From Bilophila sp964369665 (GTDB taxonomy: Bacteria; Desulfobacterota; Desulfovibrionia; Desulfovibrionales; Desulfovibrionaceae): DNA of 64,000 nt. The notes under the pieces were generated by a model that saw only the letters and a program-made list of their open reading frames with translations, searched no databases and was not told the origin of the DNA. The DNA lies in assembly GCA_964369665.1 (NCBI GenBank), contig CAYJFS010000003.1:124001-188000 (forward strand), in the 5' to 3' direction. Numbering within the stretch: position 1 is the first letter of the stretch; each line of letters starts with the position of its first letter. Below, piece by piece: positions 47,913-58,636 of this stretch. A program made the translations under genes and the position numbers.

Positions 47913-47943
47913 AAATGCAAGGAAATCCTTGCATTTTTCTTCT
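47913..47943 (+). terminator. Rho-independent terminator after the 47441 gene
   Basis: An 11-bp perfect stem (47913-47923 with 47926-47936, the two central As as minimal loop) followed by a T-rich run (TTCTTCTTTTTTT). It lies about 35 bases before the PreP-like gene. Confidence 0.85.
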
Positions 47944-47978
47944 TTTTTTAGAAAAGTCTATTAGGAAGTCATACTATT

Positions 47979-50870
47979 ATGGAAAAAGAATACACACTTA
48001 TATGTAAAAAGCATATACCAGAGCTTTCAAGTACTGTTAACTATTGGCGACATAACAAAACCTATGCTGAAATTTTATCTGTATCTAATGATGATGAAAA
48101 TAAATGCTTTGGTGTCACATTTAAAACTCCCCCAAAAGATTCAACAGGTGTAGCACATATTCTTGAACATTCTGTGTTATGTGGTTCAAAAAAATACCCA
48201 ACAAAAGAACCTTTTGTTGAACTTCTTAAAGGTTCCCTTCAAACATTTCTTAATGCTTTTACCTTTCCTGATAAGACATGTTATCCGGTAGCAAGTACAA
48301 ATTTACAAGATTTTTATAACCTTATGGGTGTTTATTTAGATGCTGTTTTTTTTCCTCTCATTACAGAAAAAATTTTTCAACAAGAAGGTTGGCATTTCCA
48401 CATAGAAAATCCTGAGCAACCTATTACATATAAAGGTGTTGTGTTTAATGAGATGAAGGGTGTGTATTCTTCTCCAGACTCCATACTTATGGAGCAATCA
48501 CAACAATCTCTATTCCCAGACATAACATATGGCTTAGACTCAGGTGGTAATCCAGAAATTATACCCAATCTAACCTATTCAGATTTTATAGATTTCCACT
48601 CCACATACTACCACCCTTCCAATGCTCGCTTCTTCTTTTGGGGTAATGATCCTGAAGAGGAACGTCTCTCTTGTTTACTACCAATTTTATCGCAGTTTTC
48701 TAAAAAAAACCTACAAAATACTATACCCTTACAAAAACCTATTAATAAACCAAAAAAACTTACTATCCCCTATGAAGCTGGGCAAAATTTAGAAGAAGAG
48801 CATATTACGCTTAACTGGTTATTATGCCCGGGTACAGATACCAATGAAGTTTTACTTTTTGAAATTCTTGAATACATTTTATTAGGGCTTCCAGGATCAC
48901 CATTACGAAAAAAACTCATTGAATCAGGACTTGGTGAAGATATTGCTGGTGTTGGCCTTGAAAAAGATCTTCAACAACTCTTTTTTTCTGTTGGTTTACG
49001 TTCTATTAAGCCAAATACAGCCCAAAAAGTGGAAACACTTATTATGGATACCCTAAAAGAGCTCTCTATATCTATAGAATCATCTTTTATTGAAGCTGCA
49101 ATGAATAGTATAGAGTTTGCTTTACGAGAAAACAACTCAGGACGTTTTCCTCGAGGTCTTTCTGCTATGCTCCGTAGCCTTAGAACTTGGCTCTATGATG
49201 CAGATCCTTTAATGCCTTTACTATGGGAGCAGCATCTTCAATCTATTAAACAGCGCATAACTTCAGGCGAAAAAATTTTTGAAACAATGATTAAAACCTG
49301 GTTTTTAGATAACAACCATCGATCGACTGTACTCCTTCAGCCAAGTCTAACACTTGCAAAACAACGTAATGACAAAGAGGAAATGCAGTTAGCAGAACTG
49401 AAAAAAAATCTTTCATCAGAAAAACTAAAAAATCTTATTCAAGAGACTCAGACTCTTTTAGAAATACAAAAAAAACCTGACACTCCAGAAGCATTGGCCT
49501 CTATTCCATCTTTAACACGTAATGATTTACCACTAAAAAACCCTATTATACCTTGCTTGATCCCTCAAAAAGATCCTTACACAATACTAACGCACCCTCT
49601 TGATACTGTAGGTATAATATATGTTGACTGCCTCTTCTCTTTAGACGGAATCCCAAATGAACTTTTTCATTTAATACCACTTTTTGGTCGTAGTTTAACA
49701 GAACTAGGTACACAGAAGTATTCCTTTGTTGATCTTGGTATCTTAATAGCCTCAAAAACTGGTGGTGTTGACGCTGGTCCATTTATCACGACGATTCAAA
49801 ACACTCGAGCACCAGTAGAAAAACTATGCCTTAGTGGAAAAGTAACAACAGAAAAACTTCCAGATCTATTTACTCTCTTTAAAGAAATTTTACTAGAAAC
49901 AAACTTTGATAACCAAAACCGTATACTTCAAATGGCTTTAGAGGAACGTGCTCGCCTTGAACAGGTAATTATTCCTTCTGGACATAGTATTGTTATGGCA
50001 CGTATACGTGCACAATATAGTCTTGCAGGAAGCATTAATGAAAAACTTGGAGGTATTACATATTTAGCATCTCTAACTAAACTTATTGAACGAATTAATA
50101 CAGATTGGTTATCTGTACTTAAAGACTTTAAAAAAATACAAGAACTGATTATCACACAACAAAACATACTTATTAACATCACTGCTAATGAACACTTACT
50201 TGAAACAACAAGTGCTTTAAGTAAAGAACTTTGTTCTAGTCTACCCAATATAGCCATCAAACCAATAGGACGGCACATAGACGAAAGTATTCCTGGAGAA
50301 ATTCTCTTTGCACCTACCCAAGTGAACTATGTTGGTAAAGGCTGTAACATCTATGACCTTGGTTATCAATGGCATGGTTCAGCATATGTTATCACGCGAT
50401 ATTTAAGAGTCTCTTGGCTCTGGAATAATGTACGTGTTCAAGGTGGTGCTTATGGTGTTTTCTGTACTTTAGATCGTATGAGTGGAACATTAATACAAGT
50501 TTCATACAGAGATCCAAATGTGGAAAAAACATTACTTAGTTTTGATAACACAACAAATTTTCTTAAAGAACATACTCTAACTGATAGAGAACTCACGCTT
50601 GCGATTGTCGGAGCTATTGGTGATCTTGATACATATATGTTACCTGATGCTAAAGGTATGGCATCCTTGACTCGTTATCTTACACATGATCAAGAAGACA
50701 TGAGACAAAAAATGCGTGAAGAAATTCTTCATACCAGTCACAAGCATTTTATAGAATTTGCTGAAATTATGTATGAAGTAGCAAAATCTGGGACAGTTTG
50801 TATTCTTGGTGGTACTGAAGCTAATACTTATGGAAAACAAAAAAATTGGATAATTCAAAATATTAAATAA
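47979..50870 (+). CDS. M16C-family zinc peptidase (PreP/Cym1-like)
   Basis: A 963-residue presequence-peptidase-like enzyme. The inverted zinc motif HxxEH is at 60-64 (HILEH). It is followed by LCGSKKYPTKEPFVEL and LNAFTFPDKTCYPVAS typical of M16C, and FNEMKGVYSSPD containing the distal Glu. Two halves of about 480 residues form a closed chamber that degrades short unstructured peptides. No signal peptide is seen, so it is probably cytoplasmic. Length matches the family. Confidence 0.92.
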   Translation: MEKEYTLICKKHIPELSSTVNYWRHNKTYAEILSVSNDDENKCFGVTFKTPPKDSTGVAHILEHSVLCGSKKYPTKEPFVELLKGSLQTFLNAFTFPDKTCYPVASTNLQDFYNLMGVYLDAVFFPLITEKIFQQEGWHFHIENPEQPITYKGVVFNEMKGVYSSPDSILMEQSQQSLFPDITYGLDSGGNPEIIPNLTYSDFIDFHSTYYHPSNARFFFWGNDPEEERLSCLLPILSQFSKKNLQNTIPLQKPINKPKKLTIPYEAGQNLEEEHITLNWLLCPGTDTNEVLLFEILEYILLGLPGSPLRKKLIESGLGEDIAGVGLEKDLQQLFFSVGLRSIKPNTAQKVETLIMDTLKELSISIESSFIEAAMNSIEFALRENNSGRFPRGLSAMLRSLRTWLYDADPLMPLLWEQHLQSIKQRITSGEKIFETMIKTWFLDNNHRSTVLLQPSLTLAKQRNDKEEMQLAELKKNLSSEKLKNLIQETQTLLEIQKKPDTPEALASIPSLTRNDLPLKNPIIPCLIPQKDPYTILTHPLDTVGIIYVDCLFSLDGIPNELFHLIPLFGRSLTELGTQKYSFVDLGILIASKTGGVDAGPFITTIQNTRAPVEKLCLSGKVTTEKLPDLFTLFKEILLETNFDNQNRILQMALEERARLEQVIIPSGHSIVMARIRAQYSLAGSINEKLGGITYLASLTKLIERINTDWLSVLKDFKKIQELIITQQNILINITANEHLLETTSALSKELCSSLPNIAIKPIGRHIDESIPGEILFAPTQVNYVGKGCNIYDLGYQWHGSAYVITRYLRVSWLWNNVRVQGGAYGVFCTLDRMSGTLIQVSYRDPNVEKTLLSFDNTTNFLKEHTLTDRELTLAIVGAIGDLDTYMLPDAKGMASLTRYLTHDQEDMRQKMREEILHTSHKHFIEFAEIMYEVAKSGTVCILGGTEANTYGKQKNWIIQNIK

Positions 50871-50972
50871 ATGGACTATCAGACAAACAAAAATAATAGA
50901 TTTAACAACGAATAAGTATATATTTAAGTAATTGCTATACATATTAAACTTTATTCTATTAAAGGTCTTTTT

Positions 50973-52688
50973 ATGTCTAAACATGTTGTTATCGTTGGTG
51001 CTACTGCTACAGGGCCAAAAACTGCAAGCCGTCTAAAAAGAATTGATCCATCTATACATATTACTATGATCGATGAAAGCGAATATATTTCTTTTGGAGC
51101 CTGTGGTATTCCATACTTTATTTCTGTAGAAGCTCCTTCCCTTGATACCCTTAGATCTACAAAAAATGGAATTAAAAGAGATAAACAATATTTTGAAAAA
51201 AAAGACATTCATGTTCATGATAAAACACGGGCAACGAGTATCGATTGTTTAAATAAGACTGTAACTATAGAACATCTCTATACAAAGAAAACTTCTTTAC
51301 TTACCTATGACAATCTTGTTCTTGCTACAGGTGGCAAACCTAGAATTCCACCTATTCCAGGTTATAATCTACAAGGTGTAACAACAGCAGCACGCTATGA
51401 GTCTGCTTCTTATATTCATGAACGCTGTGCTTCAGGTACTGTTAAAAATATTGTTATTATTGGTGGCGGATTTATTGCTGTAGAATTAGCTGTAGCTATT
51501 GAAAGTGCTTGGGGTATCAAAACATCTATTGTTGAGTTTATGCCACAGATTTTTCCAAGAACACTCTCCCCTGACCTTTCTGGCATGATACAACATGACT
51601 TAACAAAAAATAATGTAGACATATTTACTACAGAAAAAGTTACTCATATTGAAGGCATACATAACAATGTAACAGCAGTGCATACAGACAAACGTATTTT
51701 AAAAGCCGACCTTGTTATTTTTGCTGTAGGTTTTATTCCTAATTCTAGCCTAGCTGAAGCTGCTGGCCTTGAACTTGACCCACAAACAAAAGCAATTCTT
51801 GTCAACAAATATATGCAAACCTCTGATCCAAATATTTATGCAGGTGGAGACTGTGTTGCTGTTTTTAACCCCATTACTAAAAAACCTATCTTTTTGTCAC
51901 TTGGCTCATTAGCTAACAGGCAAGGACGTGTTATTGGTACTAACCTTGCGGGAGGGAAAAGTATATTTTCTGGAGCTGTGGGCAACTGGTGCATTCAATC
52001 TTTTACTGTATCTGCTGCTGGAACAGGTTTAACATTAGAACAAGCAAAAAACGAAGGCTTCAATGCATTTTCTGCAAATATTGAGCACTTTGATCGTGCA
52101 TTCTATTTTTCTGAAAAACATATGCTTTCTTTAGAGCTTATCGTTGATAGAGATACAAAACGTATATTGGGTATTCAAGGTGTTTCTTCTGGAGGAGATG
52201 CATTAAAAGGACGTATTGATACTGTATCAAGTATGCTACAGTTTGGCTATCCAACAATAGATGATCTTTCTAATACAGAATTTTCTTATGCTCCACCATT
52301 CTCTACAGCTATAGACCCTGTTAATTTAGTTGCAAATGTTGCAGATAATATCATTTCCAAACAACTTAACTCGATTACAACACAAGAGTTTAAACAATTA
52401 TGGAACAATAGAAAAAAAAATGACATCTATTTTGCAGATGCAAGACCAGCACCTACAGCTAAACAACTTTTAGAAAAATATCCTGAAGAATGGCACAGTC
52501 TTCCACTTGAAGATATCTCCACTCATATCTCTAAACTTCCCAAAAATCGACCTATAGCTCTTATTTGTAATACAGGATTACGAGCATACGAAGTTCTATT
52601 AGAACTCAAAAAAGCAGGCCTAAAAAAAGTTATACATACTCTTGGGGGCATGCAAACCCTTATTAAACGTGGAGAAGAACATTTATAA
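50973..52688 (+). CDS. CoA-disulfide reductase-like flavoprotein with rhodanese domain
   Basis: A 571-residue fusion. The FAD/NAD(P)H disulfide reductase part (1-450) has VIVGATATG at the FAD site, a single active Cys44 in SFGACGIPY, IIGGGFIAVELA for NAD(P)H and GGDCVAV for FAD. The rhodanese part (about 465-571) has the sulfur-carrying Cys532 in LICNTGLRAYE. Such fusions reduce CoA disulfide, polysulfide or persulfide. They fit the thiol and sulfur chemistry of sulfate-reducer relatives, and may also protect against host oxidants. The exact substrate is not readable from sequence. Confidence 0.9.
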   Translation: MSKHVVIVGATATGPKTASRLKRIDPSIHITMIDESEYISFGACGIPYFISVEAPSLDTLRSTKNGIKRDKQYFEKKDIHVHDKTRATSIDCLNKTVTIEHLYTKKTSLLTYDNLVLATGGKPRIPPIPGYNLQGVTTAARYESASYIHERCASGTVKNIVIIGGGFIAVELAVAIESAWGIKTSIVEFMPQIFPRTLSPDLSGMIQHDLTKNNVDIFTTEKVTHIEGIHNNVTAVHTDKRILKADLVIFAVGFIPNSSLAEAAGLELDPQTKAILVNKYMQTSDPNIYAGGDCVAVFNPITKKPIFLSLGSLANRQGRVIGTNLAGGKSIFSGAVGNWCIQSFTVSAAGTGLTLEQAKNEGFNAFSANIEHFDRAFYFSEKHMLSLELIVDRDTKRILGIQGVSSGGDALKGRIDTVSSMLQFGYPTIDDLSNTEFSYAPPFSTAIDPVNLVANVADNIISKQLNSITTQEFKQLWNNRKKNDIYFADARPAPTAKQLLEKYPEEWHSLPLEDISTHISKLPKNRPIALICNTGLRAYEVLLELKKAGLKKVIHTLGGMQTLIKRGEEHL

Positions 52689-52915
52689 TCTCCCCAAATA
52701 TCCTTATACATATTCTAAAATCTATATATCCATAGCTTAACAATAACAATATCGGATAACCAATATTTGAAATATATATTTTCAACATTGACAGACAATG
52801 ATATCCATGTTGAAACGCCTTCAATACTTGGTTTCAATTAAATACATAACAAATACACAATACTTATTTATAGTTAGGAATGTGTATGACTGTATTCTCT
52901 TTGAGGAAATTTACT

Positions 52916-55183
52916 ATGGGAAAAAATCTCATCATTGTTGAATCACCTGCGAAAGTAAAAACATTAAAAAAATTTTTAGGTGCTGGCTACACTATACAAG
53001 CAAGTGTCGGACACATCCGAGATCTTCCTAAAAAATCACTTGGTGTTGATGAGGATGATAACTTTTTACCTCACTATGAAATCATCTTAGGTAAAGAAAA
53101 AGTTGTACAAACTTTACGTGAAGCTGCAAAAAAAGCTAATACTGTATATCTTGCTCCAGATCCTGATCGTGAAGGAGAAGCAATTGCTTGGCATGTAGCA
53201 GAACTTATTAAAGATGAAAACCAAAATGTCCAACGTATTCAATTCAATGAAATTACAGCTAAAGCCGTTAAAGATGCTTTAGAACACCCTCAAGAACTTA
53301 ATAAAAACCTTTTTGATGCACAGCAAGCACGCCGTATTCTTGATCGCCTTGTAGGCTATAAAATATCACCACTCTTATGGAAAAAAGTTAAAAGAGGGAT
53401 CTCTGCTGGTCGTGTACAATCTGTTGCCCTAAGACTTATTGTAGAACGAGATGAAGAACGTTATGCATTTACACCTGAAGAATATTGGATATTTAAAGCT
53501 CTCCTAGAAGGCAGCACACCACCAACGTTCAAAGTAGATTTATGGAAACTTGAAGGGAAAAAAGTTACTATTCCTGATATTACAGCAGCTGAAGCTTTAG
53601 AGGCTGTAATAAAAAATAAACCTTTTATTGTTAGTGCTATAGAAGAAAAAGAACGAAAACGTTCTCCACAACCACCCTTCATCACTTCTACATTACAGCA
53701 AGTTGCTAACCAACGCCTTGGTTACACATCAAAACGTACAATGTCTATTGCACAACGTCTTTATGAAGGTCTTGATTTAGGTGAAAAAGGTACTACTGCG
53801 CTTATCACATATATGCGTACAGACTCTGTCCGTATTGCTGATGAAGCAAAATTAGCAGCAGCAGAACTTATTGAACAAAAATTTGGTAAAGAATACCTAG
53901 CCCCAGGGGGTAATGGCCGAAACTTCAAAGGAAAAGCTGGTGCTCAAGATGCACATGAGGCTATCCGACCAGTTGATGTTACAATAATACCTGATGAAAT
54001 AAAACAATACATTGCTCCAGACCAGTATCAAATTTACAAACTTATATGGTCACGTTTTATATCATCACAAATGGCATCAGCCTGCTTTCATGATACAACT
54101 ATTACTATAGACTGTGGTCCATCACAGTGGCGAACAAAAGGTGAACGCCTATTATTCCCTGGATTTTTAATAGTACTACCAAATAATAAAGATGAAGAAG
54201 ATGTTAACATTCCGAAACTAACAAAAGGAGAACAGGTTACACTCCAAAAACTGACAAAAGAACAAAAATTTACTCAACCACCACCACGATATACAGAAGC
54301 TTCTCTTGTACGTGAACTTGAAGAGTTGGGTATAGGTAGACCATCTACATATGCTTCAATTATCTCTACACTACAAGATAGAGATTACGTACATCTAGAA
54401 GAAAAACTCTTTACAGCTACTGATTTAGGCCGTGTTGTCTGTGATTTATTACGTGAACATTTTAAAACCTTAATGGATGTAGCCTTTACAGCAACCATGG
54501 AAGAACGACTTGATAATGTCGCTGAAGGAAAACAAGACTGGGTTCAATTACTTAAAACCTTTAGTAGTGACTTTAACCCTACACTTAATGAAGCAAATAA
54601 AGCAATGCATCAGGTAAAAACTGGTCTTGTTACAGACATTCTCTGCCCTGAATGTAATAAAAAACTTGTAATTAAATTTGGTTCTTCTGGACAGTTTCTA
54701 GCATGCCAAGGATATCCTGATTGTACATTTACATCAAACTATGAACGTGACGAAAAAGGCCATATTCACCTTGTTGAAAAAATAAAACCTGAATTAGAAA
54801 AAGTTGGTACATGCCCTAAGTGTTCAAAAAATCTTGTACTTAAAAAATCCAGGGTTGGCGGACGATTCATTGCCTGTTCCGGCTATCCTGAATGTACATA
54901 TACAGAACCTTTCTCTACAAATGTCCCTTGTCCTAGAGAAGGCTGCAGTGGTGTTCTTGTAGAAAAAAGTTCTAAACGTGGAAAAATATTTTATGCATGT
55001 AATACCTATCCCCAATGTGATTATGCTATCTGGAACTGGCCTATCCAAAAACCATGCCCACAGTGTGGATCACCTATTTTAACAATAAAGACAACTAAAG
55101 CAAAAGGAAAACACCTTGCTTGTCCAGAAAAAAATTGTAATTATACCTCAGAACTTGAAGAAAAAGATATTGCAGATGAGTAA
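52916..55183 (+). CDS. topA: DNA topoisomerase I
   Basis: A 755-residue type IA enzyme. The Toprim domain at the start (NLIIVESPAKVKTLKKFLG, then DPDREGEAIAWH) carries the metal acidic residues. The active-site Tyr299 is in ALITYMRTDS. Four C-terminal Cys4 zinc fingers follow (about 580-745). It relaxes negative supercoils. The ATG at 52916 has GAGGAA 7 bases upstream; a longer frame from 52880 is rejected because that ribosome-binding site lies inside it and the family begins close to this Met. Confidence 0.97.
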   Translation: MGKNLIIVESPAKVKTLKKFLGAGYTIQASVGHIRDLPKKSLGVDEDDNFLPHYEIILGKEKVVQTLREAAKKANTVYLAPDPDREGEAIAWHVAELIKDENQNVQRIQFNEITAKAVKDALEHPQELNKNLFDAQQARRILDRLVGYKISPLLWKKVKRGISAGRVQSVALRLIVERDEERYAFTPEEYWIFKALLEGSTPPTFKVDLWKLEGKKVTIPDITAAEALEAVIKNKPFIVSAIEEKERKRSPQPPFITSTLQQVANQRLGYTSKRTMSIAQRLYEGLDLGEKGTTALITYMRTDSVRIADEAKLAAAELIEQKFGKEYLAPGGNGRNFKGKAGAQDAHEAIRPVDVTIIPDEIKQYIAPDQYQIYKLIWSRFISSQMASACFHDTTITIDCGPSQWRTKGERLLFPGFLIVLPNNKDEEDVNIPKLTKGEQVTLQKLTKEQKFTQPPPRYTEASLVRELEELGIGRPSTYASIISTLQDRDYVHLEEKLFTATDLGRVVCDLLREHFKTLMDVAFTATMEERLDNVAEGKQDWVQLLKTFSSDFNPTLNEANKAMHQVKTGLVTDILCPECNKKLVIKFGSSGQFLACQGYPDCTFTSNYERDEKGHIHLVEKIKPELEKVGTCPKCSKNLVLKKSRVGGRFIACSGYPECTYTEPFSTNVPCPREGCSGVLVEKSSKRGKIFYACNTYPQCDYAIWNWPIQKPCPQCGSPILTIKTTKAKGKHLACPEKNCNYTSELEEKDIADE

Positions 55184-55228
55184 ACAATATATCTTGTTTT
55201 CCTTACCAACAATAAGGCCTAACTAACT

Positions 55229-55855
55229 ATGTCTATCCACACACTACCCCTAGGACAACTAGAAACAAATTGCTATATTATACATAATAAAACTGATGCT
55301 CTTATTATTGATCCAGGTGGAACACACCATAAAGATAGTAAACCTATATTAGCTTTTATTGATCAACATCAACTTAAGGTTCATGCTATACTTTGTACGC
55401 ACCTCCATTATGACCATGTTTTTAGTGTTGCTTCACTTCATGAATATCTAAAAACACCTATCTGGGCATCAAATAAAGATCTATTCCTTATAGATCCAGA
55501 ACAAACATATACAACTACTGATCGAGGTTTTCCAGAAGTTACACCTTTTAACCCCACTCATTTAAAAGAAAATGTATATACCTTTGGTCCATATACATGT
55601 GCTGTTTTAGAAACCCCTGGACATACACCAGGCTGTTTATCTTTATATTTTAAATCTCTCAATATCCTTTTTACAGGAGACTTATTGTTTTATCACTCTG
55701 TGGGCAGAACAGATTTTCCTCGAAGTAACCCACAAGATCTCCATAATTCACTACAAAAAAAAATCTTTACACTACCTGCAGAAACAATTGTATACCCAGG
55801 GCATGGTCAGACAACATCTATTCATGAAGAACAAACAAACAACCCCTATATCTAA
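55229..55855 (+). CDS. MBL-fold metallohydrolase (glyoxalase II-like)
   Basis: A 208-residue metallo-beta-lactamase fold protein. Metal ligands are visible as THLHYDH at 57-63, GHTPG near 130, FTGDLLF and a C-terminal PGHG. It resembles small hydroxyacylglutathione hydrolase-like proteins, which cleave thioesters; several members of this group have other roles. It lies 45 bases after topA and 49 bases before argG on the same strand. Confidence 0.88.
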   Translation: MSIHTLPLGQLETNCYIIHNKTDALIIDPGGTHHKDSKPILAFIDQHQLKVHAILCTHLHYDHVFSVASLHEYLKTPIWASNKDLFLIDPEQTYTTTDRGFPEVTPFNPTHLKENVYTFGPYTCAVLETPGHTPGCLSLYFKSLNILFTGDLLFYHSVGRTDFPRSNPQDLHNSLQKKIFTLPAETIVYPGHGQTTSIHEEQTNNPYI

Positions 55856-55904
55856 AAATACATATCGTTAGAATCCATACTACACACTACTAGGAATATT
55901 TATT

Positions 55905-57116
55905 GTGACAAAAAAAATAAAAAAGGTAGTTCTTGCATATTCTGGAGGCCTTGATACCTCCGTTATCTTAAAATGGCTTATCACAACCTATAACTGTGAG
56001 GTTATTGCTGTTACAGCTAACCTTGGCCAAGAAGAAGATTTAATTAGTATAGAAAAGAAGGCGCTTCAAACAGGTGCTAGTAAAGCATATCTTGAAGACC
56101 TACGTATAGAATTTGCAAAAGATTTCATTTTTCCCATGATGCGCTCTGGAGCTTTATACGAAGGTAGATATCTTTTAGGCACAGCTATTGCTCGCCCATT
56201 GATAACTAAAACACTCATAAAAATTGCACATGCTGAGCATGCTGATGCTATTGCCCATGGATCCACAGGTAAAGGCAATGATCAAGTACGGTTTGAACTT
56301 ACTGCTGCTGCTCTTGATCCAAATATCCGTATTATTGCTCCATGGCGTGAATGGGATCTTCTATCCCGTTCAGCACTTAATAACTTTGCACAAAAACACA
56401 ACATTCCCATTACTTCTTCAAATAAACATTATAGTATAGACAAAAATATGCTTCACTGTAGCTTTGAAGGCGGTGAACTTGAAAATCCATGGGAAGAACC
56501 ACATCAAGAATCCTATTCTATGTCTGTACCTATAGAACAAGCCCCTGATAAACCAGAATATATTACTCTTGAATTTGAAAAAGGTAACCCTATAGCCCTT
56601 AATAATACTTACTTATCCCCTGATCAACTTATTATGGAACTGAATACTCTTGCAGGACGCCATGGTATTGGTCGTGTAGATATGGTAGAAAGTCGTTATG
56701 TTGGAATGAAATCCCGTGGCGTTTATGAAACACCTGGTGGAACAGTTATACATACGGCACACCAAGACCTTGAAGGTATTACGCTTGATCACATGACTTT
56801 ACAAATCCGTAACCAACTTGTCCCTATATATGCAGATGCTATATATAATGGTTTTTGGTTTTCTCCAGAACGTGAAGCCATACAAGCATTTATGGATAAA
56901 GCTCAAGAAACAGTTTCTGGAATAGTCCGTGTTAAACTCTATAAAGGCAATGTCTGGCCCGTAGGGAGAACGTCACCAAATAGCCTATACATACCTGAAA
57001 TCGCAACATTTGAAAAAGACACAACATATAGGCATGAAGATGCTACTGGATTTATCCGTCTTAATAGTTTACGTATTCGTGGCTACAAAAATAACTTAGC
57101 TGAGTTCTTGCCTTAA
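55905..57116 (+). CDS. argG: Argininosuccinate synthase
   Basis: A 403-residue ArgG that joins citrulline and aspartate with ATP. The PP-loop AYSGGLDTS is at 11-19, with STGKGNDQVRFE and a TTPGGT-like segment (YETPGGT) conserved. It starts with GTG (55905). A weak ribosome-binding site (AGGAA) precedes it at suitable distance. argH follows after 13 bases, giving an argGH operon for the last two steps of arginine synthesis. Confidence 0.97.
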   Translation: MTKKIKKVVLAYSGGLDTSVILKWLITTYNCEVIAVTANLGQEEDLISIEKKALQTGASKAYLEDLRIEFAKDFIFPMMRSGALYEGRYLLGTAIARPLITKTLIKIAHAEHADAIAHGSTGKGNDQVRFELTAAALDPNIRIIAPWREWDLLSRSALNNFAQKHNIPITSSNKHYSIDKNMLHCSFEGGELENPWEEPHQESYSMSVPIEQAPDKPEYITLEFEKGNPIALNNTYLSPDQLIMELNTLAGRHGIGRVDMVESRYVGMKSRGVYETPGGTVIHTAHQDLEGITLDHMTLQIRNQLVPIYADAIYNGFWFSPEREAIQAFMDKAQETVSGIVRVKLYKGNVWPVGRTSPNSLYIPEIATFEKDTTYRHEDATGFIRLNSLRIRGYKNNLAEFLP

Positions 57117-57129
57117 CAAGGAACACCTT

Positions 57130-58521
57130 ATGTCTGAAAAAAAAATGTGGAGTGGACGATTTTCTGATCATACAACAAATTTAGTTGAGGAGTATACACA
57201 GTCTCTAGATTATGACAAACACCTTTATACCCAAGAAATTCATGGATCAAAAGCTCATGTTCATATGCTTGCCCGTCAAGGCATTATTACCCTTATAGAA
57301 GCTGAAAAAATGCTTGATGCTCTCAATACTATTCATGAAGAAATAAAAAACAATACTTTCTCATGGAGAACTGACCTTGAAGATATTCATATGAATATTG
57401 AACACCGTCTTACGGAACTCATTGGTTCTATAGGTAAGAAAGTTCATACTGGTAGAAGCAGGAATGACCAGGTTGCTCTTGATATGAGACTTTTTACCTC
57501 TGATGCACTTCGCCTATGGAAAAGAGAGCTTCGTGAATTAATTGGTATATTTGTTGCTAAAGCAGAAGAACATAAAAAAACTATCTTACCTGGTTATACA
57601 CACCTCCAACCAGCTCAACCTATAAGTCTTGCACAACATCTTCTTGCCTATGCATGGATGTTTAAAAGAGACACAGAACGTGTACAAGAATGTGAACAAC
57701 GTACACGCATTTCACCTTTAGGTGCTGGAGCCCTTGCAGGAACAACATACAATTTAGACCCCTATTCCATTACAAAAGAATTAGATATGTATGGTGTTTT
57801 TGATAACAGTATGGATGCTGTCTCTGATCGTGATTTTGTTGTTGAAGCAATTTTTTGTGCAAGTGTTATAATGATGCATCTCTCACGTTTCTGTGAAGAA
57901 ATCATCTTATGGTCAAACCCATCATTTGGTTTTATTCTTTTACCTGATGCATATGCAACAGGCTCATCTATTATGCCTCAGAAAAAAAATCCTGATGTTG
58001 CAGAACTTATGCGTGGTAAAGTTGGTAGTGTTTATGGAGCACTTTTTGCACTTTTTACTATACTAAAAGCCCTACCTTTAACATACAATAGAGATTTACA
58101 AGAAGACAAAAAACACTTTATTGAAACACATACAACTATCTATACATCTCTAGCTCTCATGAGGGATATGCTTACAGCACTCTCTTTCAACAATGAAAAA
58201 ATGTCAGAAGCACTATCAAAGGGTTTTCTTAATGCTACTGAACTTGCAGACTACCTTGTCACAAAAGGGTTTTCATTTAGAGATGCACACCATACTACTG
58301 GTAAAATTGTCGTCCTAGCTGAACAAAAAGGTTGTGCTTTAGAAAAGCTAAGCCTTGAAGAGTTTAAGTCTATCTGTGATATTATTGAGTCAGATGTATT
58401 TCATGTCCTAGACTATAATACAGCTGTAGAACGTAGATGCACACATGGTAGTACAGGCTATACCTCCATAGAAGAACAACTTCATACTATTAAAACATGG
58501 TTGCAATCTAAATATTCTTAA
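57130..58521 (+). CDS. argH: Argininosuccinate lyase
   Basis: A 463-residue member of the fumarase/aspartase superfamily. MWSGRFS at the start, HTGRSRNDQVA, TPGYTHLQPAQP-type block (PGYTHLQPAQPIS) with the catalytic His, and the signature GSSIMPQKKNPD at 278-289 with the catalytic Ser. It splits argininosuccinate into arginine and fumarate. AAGGAACACC precedes the ATG, 13 bases after argG. Confidence 0.98.
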   Translation: MSEKKMWSGRFSDHTTNLVEEYTQSLDYDKHLYTQEIHGSKAHVHMLARQGIITLIEAEKMLDALNTIHEEIKNNTFSWRTDLEDIHMNIEHRLTELIGSIGKKVHTGRSRNDQVALDMRLFTSDALRLWKRELRELIGIFVAKAEEHKKTILPGYTHLQPAQPISLAQHLLAYAWMFKRDTERVQECEQRTRISPLGAGALAGTTYNLDPYSITKELDMYGVFDNSMDAVSDRDFVVEAIFCASVIMMHLSRFCEEIILWSNPSFGFILLPDAYATGSSIMPQKKNPDVAELMRGKVGSVYGALFALFTILKALPLTYNRDLQEDKKHFIETHTTIYTSLALMRDMLTALSFNNEKMSEALSKGFLNATELADYLVTKGFSFRDAHHTTGKIVVLAEQKGCALEKLSLEEFKSICDIIESDVFHVLDYNTAVERRCTHGSTGYTSIEEQLHTIKTWLQSKYS

Positions 58522-58636
58522 TGTCCAGTAGAATACTTATATAAGCTCAATACATTCTATACTATAAATACCTAAATACATTGCTATGCAAAAACTTATC
58601 TGATACTCCTGCTATACATTTTTATGGAAAAACCTT